A stretch of DNA of 64,000 nucleotides, taken from contig OZ242189.1 in the NCBI GenBank assembly GCA_965205725.1, positions 372,001-436,000 of the forward strand. The letters are read 5' to 3'. The translations under genes and the position numbers were made by a program. A model generated the notes under the pieces. It saw only the letters and a list, made by a program, of their open reading frames with translations. It had not been told where the DNA came from and ran no database searches. Shown here piece after piece: positions 19,261 through 31,500 of the stretch. This DNA is from G965205725 sp965205725. Its GTDB lineage: Bacteria > Pseudomonadota > Gammaproteobacteria > Pseudomonadales > Halieaceae. Each line of letters starts with the position of its first letter. The first letter of the stretch is position 1.

Positions 19261-19491
19261 TGCCAAGTGCCAAGTGCCAAGTGCCAAGTGCCAAGTGCCA
19301 AGTGCCAAGTGCCAAGTGCCAAGTGCCAAGTGCCAAGTGCCAAGTGCCAAGTGCCAAGTGCCAAGTGCCAAGTGCCAAGTGCCAAGTGCCAAGTGCCAAG
19401 TGCCAAGTGCCAAGTGCCAAGTGCCAAGTGCCAAGTGCCAAGTGCCAAGTGCCAAGTGCCAAGTGCCAAGTGCCAAGTGCCAAGTGCCAAG
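19261..19491. repeat. Heptanucleotide array, 33 perfect TGCCAAG units
   Basis: Exactly 33 uninterrupted copies of a 7-base unit (231 bases). The unit has no stop in any frame, so long artefactual ORFs cross it on both strands. It ends 54 bases before the start codon of the giant gene. Perfect long arrays slip readily during replication, so copy number is expected to vary between cells. The placement resembles the 7-bp arrays upstream of the Haemophilus influenzae hmw adhesin genes (established knowledge). Confidence 0.97.
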
Positions 19492-19512
19492 TGCTGAAAC
19501 TCCCAGTATAAA
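19484..19512 (+). promoter_or_regulatory. Putative sigma-70 promoter of the giant gene, -35 inside the array
   Basis: TATAAA at 19507-19512 (5/6 match to the -10 consensus) is preceded by exactly 17 bases and then GTGCCA at 19484-19489 (4/6 to TTGACA). That -35 candidate lies across the last repeat units. Transcription would start near 19519, 27 bases before the ATG. AAGGAG at 19530-19535 is the ribosome site. Every repeat unit carries the same GTGCCA, so copy changes would alter upstream context rather than core spacing. Predicted by eye only. Confidence 0.5.
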
Positions 19513-19545
19513 ATATATCGAAACCTGGTAAGGAGCACGATAAAA

Positions 19546-22500
19546 ATGGAAGACGCTTTAACCCTGACCCAAAAAATATACATCGCCTACTATGGCCGCC
19601 CGGCTGACCCCGCTGGATTAAGCTACTGGGCCAATCGCATCGACAGTGAAGGCCTGGAAGCCGTCATTGAGGCCTTCGCCACTTCCCCGGAGTCGGTTGC
19701 CCTTTATGGCGCAGAGATAGGCGAGGCGGAGACAGCAGAGCTGGTCACCGCAGCCTACCAGCAACTCTTCAGCCGTGAACCGGATGCCGCAGGGCTCGCT
19801 TTTTACACTGATCGTATTACCAGTGGTGAATTCACGGTAGCCACCGCGATGCTGGACATCCTCAACGGCGCCCGCAATGCAGACCTCCAGGTCGCCGACA
19901 ACAAGCTGACCGTCGCCCAGGACTTTACCGATCAGGTGACCGACCAGAACCTGGCCTACAGCGGCGAGGCCGCAGCGGGAGTGGGCCGACTGTTGCTGGA
20001 TCAAGTCAGCGCCAGCCCCGTACAAGAACTGGAAACAGTCACCCAACTCGCCGTCGAAGTGGCCGACCTGGCCTCCACCCAGACAGAATTGGTCGCCGAG
20101 TTAATCCCCACTGGCGGCGAAGTGGGTGATCTGCTGGAGAGCCTGCCCGCCGAGGCAGACGCCGAAGACTTGCTGACCCTCATTGAGGCCGTAGTCACCT
20201 CCGCCCTGGATGACCCGAGCGTGTTGAGTTCCCTGCTTGAGGCAGGGGGTGGCAGTTTTGCCAGCACCCTGGAGGCGCTGGATGATGCCGGCAGCCTGGC
20301 AGAGATTCTAAACGAAGCAGACGCAGGCGGCGCTCCGGCGCTGGAAGACCTGCTGATCGACAGCGGTACCGGCGGCGGTATAGCGTTGCCTGTTCCCCCG
20401 CCCGGCCCAACAGACACCACCGCGCCGCTGCTGAACAACAGCATCCCGGCGGACGACGCAGACGATGTGGCGCTTAACAGTAATATCCTGCTGACCTTCG
20501 ACAGCGCCATTGCTCTGGGCAGTGGCAATATCCGCCTGGTCAATGCCGCTGACACCAGCGATAACCGAACCATTGATGTCACGGCTCACAATAACCAGTT
20601 GAGCCTGAGCAGTGACGGCGCAGTGTTGACCATTAACCCCACCGACGACCTGGCCAGTAACAGCGACTACTACCTGGAAATCGACGCCGGGGCCATCACC
20701 GACCTGGCGGGCAACGACTACGCGGGTATCAGCAATAGCGAGACGCTCAACTTTGCCACTGGCGCCGAGGCGGATACCACCGCGCCGACCATCACAGCCG
20801 TGAGCGTGGCCAACGGCGCCCACGGGATTGGCGATACAGTGCAGGTAACCGTTACAGCGGGCCCTGTGGGAAGTGCAGAGACCGACCTGACCCTCTCGGG
20901 CAGCTTTAACGGTCAGCCCCTGACCAATATCGACAACGACAACACCGATGGCACCTATACCGGCACCTATACGGTGACCGCAGGCGACCCCGATGTGGCC
21001 GATGGCAGTACCGTCACCACCGCTCTGGTGCTGACCGATGCGGCGGGCAATGCCAGTGACCCCTTTGCCGAAGTCACCCTCAGCGGTGAGAGCATTGATA
21101 CCACCGCGCCCACCCTGCTCAGCCACATCCCGGCGGACGACGCAGACGCCGTGGTCGCAGGGGCCAACCTCGTGCTGACCTTCGACAGCGCCATTGTGCT
21201 GGGTAGCGGCACCATCACCCTGGTCAATACCGCTGACACCAGCGATAACCGAACCATTGATGTCACGGCTCACAGTGGCCAGTTGTCCATTAACACCAGC
21301 GGTAACAGCCGGGTGCTGACCATTGACCCCACCGGCGACCTGGCCAGTAACAGCGCCTACCACCTGGAGATCGAGACCGGCGCCATCACCGATGTGGCGG
21401 GTAACGACTACGCGGGTATCAGCGATGCCATCACGCTCAACTTTGAAACCGCGGCTGACACAAGCCCGCCCGACCCCAGCACGGTTGTGTTTGATTTAAC
21501 GACCGGCTTATCGTCGGACCACAGCAGCCAGACCTTTGCTGCCGATACCACCTATACCATTTATATCCGGGTAAATTCAGACTCTGCAACAGTCACTCTG
21601 GCGGATGACGAAAGCTGGACGGGTGCCGATAATCTGGGCGCGGATGACCAGGTTATTCTGGTCGGCGACGGCAGCGCCATTCTCGGCAATCGTGGAAATG
21701 CTATCGTTACGACTGGGGGAGTGAACGCTATTAGCTGGTTGACCACCGCCAGCACCTCCATCGCTGCCAGGCTGAGGTATGATGGCGACTTCTTGCGGCT
21801 GTACAGTAATGCGAATGCGAACAACACTGTGGATCTGTGGGCCGGCGCTGCTGTTGATTTAGGCAGACAACCGCCACTGACTGACCTGCCGGACGGGGTG
21901 AGCCCGCCCTCAACCGGTACCACCGATACCACCGCGCCAACCATCACAGCCGTGAGCGTGGCCGATGGCAGCTACCAGCTTGGCGATACCGTGCTGGTGA
22001 CTGTTACTGCGGGCAATGACACTGCGGGGAACCCGGAGACCGGCCTGATCCTCTCGGGCACCTTTAACGGTCGGGAACTGACCGATCCCACCGACAACGG
22101 CGACGGCACTTATACCGGCACCTATACGGTGAGCCCAGGCGACGCGGATGTAGCCGATGGCAGTACCGTCACCACCGCCCTGGTGCTGACCGATGCGGCG
22201 GGCAATGACAGTGACCCCTTTGCCGAAGTCACCCTCGCCGGTGAGAGCATTACCGCCAGCACCAGCACGGTGGTGTTTGATTTAACGTCGGGTCTGTCCT
22301 CGGACCACAACAGCCAGGCCTTTGTTGCCGATGTCACCTATACCATTTATATCCGGATGGATTCCGACTCTGTAACGGTCACTCTGAATAGCGGCGAACG
22401 CTGGACGGGTGCCAATCATCTGGGCGCGGATGACCAGCTTATTCTGGTCGGCGATGGCAGTGCCATTCTCGGCAATCTGGGCAATGCGGTCAGCCGAAGC

Positions 22501-25500
22501 TTTGGTAGTGTGGGCACGGGCGGCGGCCCGGACAGCACTCTATGGTTCACCGAGCCCGTCGGGGGAGCGGGCCGCGCCGTTACCCTGAACCATGGTGGCA
22601 GGCTCATTCGGCGTTACAGTGGCGCGAACAATAGTCAGGCCGCTCTGGATCTGTGGGACGGCATTGCTACCGACCTCGACCCGCAACCGGTACTGATGGC
22701 CCTGCCGGGCTCGGTGAGCCTGCCGACCGGGGAGGCGCCGGTGATTCACAGTGTCAGCGTGGCCGATGACACGTATGTGATTGGCGATACCGTGCAGGTA
22801 ACCGTTATTGCGGGCACTGACACTGAAGGCAACCCCGAGACCGGGCTGACCCTCTCGGGCACCTTTAATGGTCAGGCCCTGACCAATATCGACAACAGCA
22901 ACACCGACGGCACCTATACCGGCACCTATACGGTAACCCCAGGCGATGCGGATGTGGCCGATGGGGGTACCGTCAACATCGCCCTGATGCTGACCAATAC
23001 GGATGGCATTGTCAGTCCCATCCATAACACGCTCACCCTCAGCGGTGCCAGCATTGATGCCAACGCGCCCGCCCTGAGCAGCAGCATCCCGCTCGATGAC
23101 CTGACCGGGGTGCCCGTGAGCCAGACTATCCAACTGACCTTTGACAGCGCGATTGTGCTGGGCAGCGGCAGCATCACCCTGGTCAATGACACGGACAACA
23201 ACGCCAACCTCCTTATTGATGTCGGCGCTCACAATAACCAGTTAAGCCTGAGCAGTGACGGCACCGTGCTGACCATTAACCCCACCGACGACCTGGCCCT
23301 TGGCAGCGCCTACCACCTGGAGATTGCAGCCACCGCCATCACCGATGAGGCGGGTAACCCCTACGCGGGTATCAGCGATGCCGAGACCCTCAACTTTGAA
23401 ACCGCAGCCACCACCGATACCACCGCGCCGACCATTGCGAGCGTCAGCGTGGCCGACGGCGCCTACCAGCTTGGCGATACGGTAGCGGTGATTGTCACCG
23501 CCGGCAATAACAGCGAGGGCAACCCCGAGACCGGGCTGACCCTCTCGGGCAGTTTTAACGGCCAGGAACTAAGCGATATCACCGACAACGGCGACGGCAC
23601 CTATACCGGCACCTATACGCTGGAGGCAGGCGACGACGATGTGGCCGCTGGCGGCACCGTCACTACCGCCCTGGTGCTGAGAGATTTGGCGGGCAATGAC
23701 AGTGAGGTCTTTGACCAAGTCACCCTCAGCAGCGGTGCCAGCATTACGCCCAGCGCCAGCACGGTTGTGTTTGATTTAACGACCGGCTTATCCTCAGACC
23801 ACAGCGGCCAGACCTTTGTTGACGATGTGACCTACAGCCTCTATATCAAGGTGGATTCAGACTCTCACAGGATCACTCTGGATAGCGACGAACGCTGGAG
23901 AGGTGGCGATCATCTGGGCGCGGATGACCAGGTTATTCTGGTCGGCGATGGCAGTGCCATTATCGGCAATCATGGAGGCACTATCAGTCAAACCAGTGTA
24001 AGTGGCCTCTTCATTACCTGGAGCACCGGCACCGGCTCCAGAGTCAGCGCCGCTCGACTGCTCCTAGCTGGTGGTTTGTTTAATCGGAATCATGATGGGA
24101 TGTTCCCTGGCGTGGCCCTGTGGGGTGGCACTGCTACCGGCCTCGGCGTACAACCGGCACGGATTGAGCTGCCGAGCGGGGTGAACCCGCCGGTCGGTGA
24201 GGCGCCGGTGATTCGCAGCATAAGCGTGGCCGATGGCGCCCATAACATTGGCGATGCGGTGCTGGTAACCGTTACTGCGGCCCCTGACACCGAGGGCAAT
24301 GCCGCGACCGGCCTGACCCTCTCGGGCAGCTTTAACGGTCAGACCCTGACCAATATCACCGACAACGACGACGGCACTTATACCGGCACCTATACGGTGG
24401 AGGCAGGCGATGCGGATGTGGCCGATGGGGGCACCGTCACCACCGCCCTGGTGCTGACCGATACGGCGGCCAATCTCAGCAGTCCCACCAGCACCACAGT
24501 CACCCTCAGCGGCGAGAGCATTACTGGCGCCGACACCACCGCGCCGCTGCTGAGCAGCAGCATCCCCGCCGATGACGCGACTGATGTGGTATCTAACACT
24601 AATATCAGCCTGACCTTCGACAGCGCGATTGTCCTGGGCAGCGGCAATATCCGCCTGGTCAATGCCGCTGACAGCAGCGATAGCCGAACCATTGATGTCA
24701 CGGCTCACAATAGCCAGTTGTCCATTAACACCAGCGATAACAGCCGGGTGCTGACCATTGACCTCACCGACGACCTGACCAGTAACAGCGCCTACCACCT
24801 GGAGATCGACGCCGGGGCCATCACCGATGTGGCCGGCAACGACTACGCGGGTATCAGCGATGCCACCGCGCTCAACTTTGCCACTGGCGCCGAGGCGGAT
24901 ACCACCGCGCCAACCATCACTAGCGTGAGCGTACCGGCTGCTGACACCTATGGGCCTGGCGACACGCTTGAATTCACAGTGCAGTTTAGTGAACCCGTCA
25001 GCCTGACGGCGGGCAGCAGTGGCACCCTCGACTCAAGCCTGGAGTTCACCCTGGACAGCCGCGCTGGCAGCAACAATAGTGCCGCAGCCACCTATGCCTC
25101 TGGCAGCGGCAGCAACAGCCTCATTTACCGTTATACCGTCGTCGCGGGTGACCTGGACAATGACGGCCTGAGCGTGGGCAGCGCACTCGCCCTCAATGGG
25201 GACAGCCTCGCCGATAACAGCAACAACGCCGCCAACCTCATGCTGAACAGTGTAGCCGACGCCTCCGGGGTGCTGGTGGACGGGGTGGCGCCAACCATCA
25301 CAGCCGTGAGCGTACCGGCTGCTGGCAGCTACGGGCTTGGGGATACGCTTGAGTTTACGGTGCAGTTCAGTGAAGCCGTCACCCTGACGGCGGGCAGCAG
25401 TGGCAGCCTCGACTCAAGCCTGGAGTTCACCCTGGACAGCCGCACTGGCAACAATACCGCCGCCGCCACCTACGCATCCGCCACTGCCAACAGCCTCACT

Positions 25501-28500
25501 TACCGCTATACCGTGGTCGCGGGTGACCTGGACAATGACGGCCTGAGCGTGGGCAGCGCGCTCGCCCTCAATGGGGACAGGCTCGCCGATAGCAGCGGCA
25601 ACGATGCCAACCTCACGCTGAACAATATAGCCGCCGCCACCGGGGTGCGGGTGGACAGCGTGGCCCCCACCATCAGCAGCGTCAGCGTGGCCGATGGTAC
25701 TCACGGGATTGGCGATACCGTAGTGGTAACCGTTACTGCGGGCAATGACACTGCGGGAAGCCCAGAGACCGGCCTGACCCTCTCGGGCACCTTTAACGGT
25801 CGGGACTTGACCAATATCGACAACGACAACACCGATGGCACCTATACCGGCACCTATACGGTGGAGGCAGGCGACGCGGATGTGGCCGATACCGGCGCCG
25901 TCACCACCGCTCTGGTGCTGACCGATGGGGCGGGCAATGCCAGTGACCCCTTTGCCGAAGTCACCCTCGCCGGTGAGAGCATTGACGCCAACGCGCCAAT
26001 CCTGAGCAGCAGCAGCCCGACCGACGGCGCGAGCGCCGTGGCCCGCGACAGCAACATCGTGCTGACCTTTGACAGCGCGATTGCCCTGGGCAGCGGCAAT
26101 ATCACCCTGGTCAATGACACGGACAACAGCGCCAGCCTCGTTATTGATGTCACGGCTCACAATGGCCAGTTGTCCATTAACACCGACGATAACAGCACGG
26201 TGCTGACCATTAACCCCAGCGAGAACCTGGCCCATGGCAACGCCTACCACCTCGAAGTCGAGCCCGGCGCCATCACCGATGAGGTCGGCAACGCCTACGC
26301 CGGTATCCGCAATGCCACTGCGCTCAACTTTGTTACGCTCAGCACGGTTGTGTTTGATCTAACAACGGGTTTTTCGTCCAACCACAGCAACCAGACCTTT
26401 GTTGACGATGTCACCCATGAAATCTATATCAAGGTGGGTTCCGACTCTGCAACGGTCACTCTGGCGGCTATTGAAGGCTGGGCGGATGCGGATAATCTGG
26501 GCGCGGATGACCAGCTTATTCTGGTGGGCGATGGCAGTGCCATTCTTGGCTTTGACGACAATGCGATCAGCCGCACTGCAAATTTCGACAACGGCATTAG
26601 CTGGCTTACCCACACCACCCTCAGCGATGGAGCCGCTCGACTGAGCTATAACGGCGTGTTGCTCCGGTTTTACGATGGAGCGGCCGATACCGTGGATCTG
26701 TGGGAAGGCAGTTCTTTCGGCGTTGGCCGACGAGAGGCACTGATTGAGCTGCCGGACTCGGTGAGCCTGCCGACCGGGGGGCGGCCCACCATTGAGAGCG
26801 TCAGCGTGGCCGACGGCACTTATGTGATTGGCGACACGGTAGAGGTAACCGTCACCGCGGGTATTGACACTGGGGGCACTACGGGCAACCCCAATACCGG
26901 GCTGACCCTCTCGGGCACCTTTAACGGTCGGGAATTGACCGATACCACCGACAACGGCGACGGCACCTATACCGGCACCTATACGGTGGAGGCAGGCGAC
27001 CCCGATGTGGCCGATACCGGCACCGTCACCACCGCTCTGGTGCTGACCACTGCGGATGGCCTTGCCAGTGGAGTCTTGACCGCAGTCACCCTCGCCGGTG
27101 AGAGCATTACCGCCAGCACCAGCACGGTGGTGTTTGATTTAACGTCGGGTCTGTCCTCGGACCACAGCAGCCAGGCCTTTGTTGCCGATGTCACTTATAC
27201 CATTTATATCCGGATGGATTCCGACTCTGTAACAGTCACTCTGAATAGCGGCGAACGCTGGACGGGTGGCGGTAATCTGGGCGCGGATGACCAGCTTATT
27301 CTGGTCGGCGATGGCAGCGCCATTCTCGGCAATCGGGGCAATGCGATCAGCCGAGCCTTTGCTGCTGCGGGCACGGGCGGCGGCCCGCGCAACACTCTAT
27401 GGTTCACCGAGCCCGCCGGGGGAGTGGCCCGCGCCGTTACCCTGGACCTTAGTGGCGATTTCACTCGGCGTTACAGTGGCGCGGCCAATACTCTGGACCT
27501 GTGGAACGGCATTGCTACCGACTACGACCGGCAACCGGTACTGATGGCCCTGCCGGGCTCGGTGAGCCTGCCCGCCGGGGAGGCGCCGGTGATTCACAGC
27601 GTCAGCGTGGCCGATGACACGTATGTGATTGGCGATACCGTGCAGGTAACCGTTATTGCGGGCACTGACACTGAAGGCAACCCCGAGACCGGGCTGACCC
27701 TCTCGGGCACCTTTAATGGTCAGGCCCTGACCAATATCGACAACAGCAACACCGACGGCACCTATACCGGCACCTATACGGTAACCCCAGGCGATGCGGA
27801 TGTGGCCGATGGGGGTACCGTCAACATCGCCCTGATGCTGACCAATACGGATAGCCTTGTCAGTCCCATCCATAACACGCTCACCCTCAGCGGTGCCAGC
27901 ATTGATGCCAACGCGCCCGCCCTGAGCAGCAGCATCCCGCTCGATGACCTGACCGGGGTGCCCGTGAGCCAGACTATCCAACTGACCTTTGACAGCGCGA
28001 TTGTGCTGGGCAGCGGCAGCATCACCCTGGTCAATGACACGGACAACAACGCCAACCTCCTTATTGATGTCGGCGCTCACAATAACCAGTTAAGCCTGAG
28101 CAGTGACGGCACCGTGCTGACCATTAACCCCACCGACGACCTGGCCCTTGGCAGCGCCTACCACCTGGAGATTGCAGCCACCGCCATCACCGATGAGGCG
28201 GGTAACCCCTACGCGGGTATCAGCGATGCCGAGACCCTCAACTTTGAAACCGCAGCCACCACCGATACCACCGCGCCGACCATTGCGAGCGTCAGCGTGG
28301 CCGACGGCGCCTACCAGCTTGGCGATACGGTAGCGGTGATTGTCACCGCCGGCAATAACAGCGAGGGCAACCCCGAGACCGGGCTGACCCTCTCGGGCAG
28401 TTTTAACGGTCAGGAACTAAGCGATATCACCGCCAACACCGACGGCACCTATACCGGCACCTATACGGTGGAGGCAGGCGACGACGATGTGGCCGCTGGG

Positions 28501-31500
28501 GGCACCGTCACCACCGCCCTGGTGCTGAGAGATTTGGCGGGCAATGACAGTGATCCCTTGACTGCGGTCACCCTCAGCAGCGGTGCCAGCATTACGCCCA
28601 GCGCCAGCACGGTGGTGTTTGATTTAACGACCGGCTTATCCTCAGACCACAGCGACCAGACCTTTGTTGACGATGTGACCTACAGCCTCTATATCAAGGT
28701 GGATTCAGACTCTAACACGATCACTCTGGATAGCGACGAACGCTGGGCGGGTGCCGATAATCTGGGCACGGATGACCAGGTTATTCTGGTCGGCGATGGC
28801 AGTGCCATTCTCGGCAATCATGGAGGCACTATCAGTCAAACCGATGTAAGTGGCGTCTTCATTACCTGGGACACCGGCGCCGGTGCCGGCGCCGGTTTCA
28901 CCAGCGCCGCTCGACTGCTCCTAGCTGGTCAGTTTAATCGGAATCATAATGGGTTCAGTGGCGTGGACCTGTGGGGTGGCAATGCTACCGGCCTCGGCGT
29001 ACAACCGGCACGGATTGAGCTGCCGAGCGGGGTGAACCCGCCGGTCGGGGAGGCGCCGGTGATTCGCAGCATAAGCGTGACCGATGGCGCCCATAACATT
29101 GGCGATGCGGTGCTGGTAACCGTTACTGCGGCCCCTGACACCGAGGGCAATGCCGCGACCGGCCTGACCCTCTCGGGCAGCTTTAACGGTCAGACCCTGA
29201 CCAATATCACCGACAACACCGACGGCACCTATACCGGCACCTATACGGTGGAGGCAGGCGACCCGGATGTGGCCGATGGGGGCACCGTCAGCGCCGCCCT
29301 GGTGCTGACCGATACGGATGGCCTTACCAGTCCTGTCAGTACCACAGTCACCCTCGACGGCGAGAGCATTACTGGCACCGCGCCGGATACCACCGCGCCG
29401 ACCATTGAGAGCGTGAGCGTGGCCGATGGCAACTACACGATTGGCGATACCGTGCAGGTAACCGTTACTGCGGGCAATGACACTGCGGGGAACCCAGAGA
29501 CCGGCCTGACCCTCTCGGGCACCTTTAATGGTCAGCCCCTGGCCGCCAATCCCACCGACAACGGCGACGGCACCTATACCGGCACCTATACGGTGGAGGC
29601 AGGCGACGCGGATGTGGCCGATAGCGGCACGGTCACCACCGCTCTGGTGCTGACCGATGCGGCGGGTAATGACAGCCCCACTCATACCGCAGTCACCCTC
29701 AACGGGGAGAGCATTACCGCCAGCACCAGCACGGTTGTGTTTGATTTAACGACCGGGTTGTCCTCGGGCCACAGCGACCGGGACTTTTTTGCCGATGTCA
29801 CCTATACCATTTATATCAAGGTGAATTCAGACTCTCACACGCTCACTCTGGCTAGCGGCGAACGCTGGGCGGGTGCCGATAATCTGAACACGGATGACCA
29901 GATTATTCTGGTCGGCGATGGCAGTGCCATTCTCGGCAATGTTGGAAATGTTATCGTTGCGACTGTGGAAGCGGTCAGTATTAGCTGGATGACCACCCTC
30001 AGCTCCTCCATCGCTGCCAGGCTGGGGAATGATGGCGACTTCGCGCGGCAGTACAGGAATGCGGGCAATGGTGTGGACCTGTGGGACGGCGCTGCTGTTG
30101 ATTTAGGCGCGCAACCGGCGCAAATCGCCCTGCCGAGCGGGGTGAACCCGCCGGTTGGGGAGGCGCCGGTGATTCGCAGCATAAGCGTGGCCGACGGCAC
30201 CCATAACATTGGCGATGCGGTAGCGGTGATTGTCACAGCGGCCCCTGTCACCAGGGGCGACAGCGCGGGCAGCCCCGCGACCGGGCTGACCCTCTCGGGC
30301 GACTTTAACGGTCAGGAACTGAGTGCTATCACCGACAACGGCGACGGCACCTATACCGGCACCTATACGGTAGTGGCAGGCGACCCGGATGTGGCCGCTG
30401 GGGGCACCGTCAGCGCCGCCCTGGTGCTGACCGATACGGCGGCCAATCTCAGCAGTCCCACCAGCACCACGGTCACCCTCAGCGGCGAGAGCATTGACGC
30501 CACCGCGCCCACCCTGGAGAGCAGCCTCCCGGCGGACAACGCGGACGCCGTGGCCCCAGGGGACGACATCGTGCTGACCTTCGACAGCGCCATTGCCCTG
30601 GGCAGCGGCAACATCACCCTGGTCAATGACACGGACAGCAACGATAGCCGAACCATTGATGTCACGGCTGACAGTGGCCAGTTGTCCATTAACACCAGCG
30701 GTAACAGCCGGGTGCTGACCATTAACCCCACTGACGACCTGGTCCAGGGCAACGCCTACCACCTGGAGATCGCAGCCGGGGCCATCACCGATGAGGCGGG
30801 TAACGCCTACGCCGGTATCAGCGATAGCGAGGCGCTCAATTTTGCCACCGCAGCCGACACAAGCCCGCCCGACCCCACCGCGCCCAGCACGGTTGTGTTT
30901 GATTTAACGTCGGGTTTATCGTCGGACCACAGCAGCCGGACCTTTGCTGCCGATACCACCTATACCATTTATATCAAGGTAGATTCCGATACTGCCAATA
31001 CCACTCTGGCGGATGACGAACGCTGGGCGGGTGCCAATAATCTGGGCGCGGATGACCAGATTATTCTGGTGGGCACTGGCAGCGCCATTTTTGGCAATGC
31101 AGGAACTACTTACCTCTCTTTTACCCAGGCAGGCAACGTCATTCGCTGGATTTCTGCCAGCGGTGGCAACGACGACAACATCGCTCGCCTGAACCCTGAT
31201 GGGGCATTCACTCGGTTTTACAGTGGTTCGGAAAACAATGTGGATCTGTGGGACGACACTGTTACAGGCATCAGCGGAAGAGATGCACTGACTGCCCTGC
31301 CGGAGGGGGTGAGCCCGCCCTCAACCGATACCACCGCGCCCACCATTGAGAGCGTGAGCGTGGCCGACGGCAGCTACCAGCTTGGCGATACGGTGCAGGT
31401 GACTGTTACTGCGGGCAATGACAGTGAGGGAAACCCCGAGACCGGGCTGACCCTATCGGGCAGCTTTAATGGCCGGGCTTTGACCGATATCGACAACGAC

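Noticed and set aside
19142..19583. Long open frames on both strands across the heptamer array
   Set aside because: The 7-base unit has no stop in any frame, so all frames are open; the peptides are pure AKCQVPS or LGTWHLA repeats with no ribosome site.
20308..30762. Minus-strand open frames up to 351 codons opposite the giant gene
   Set aside because: They recur wherever the same DNA repeats occur, share no family signature and lie antisense to a continuous 4185-codon frame with coherent domains.
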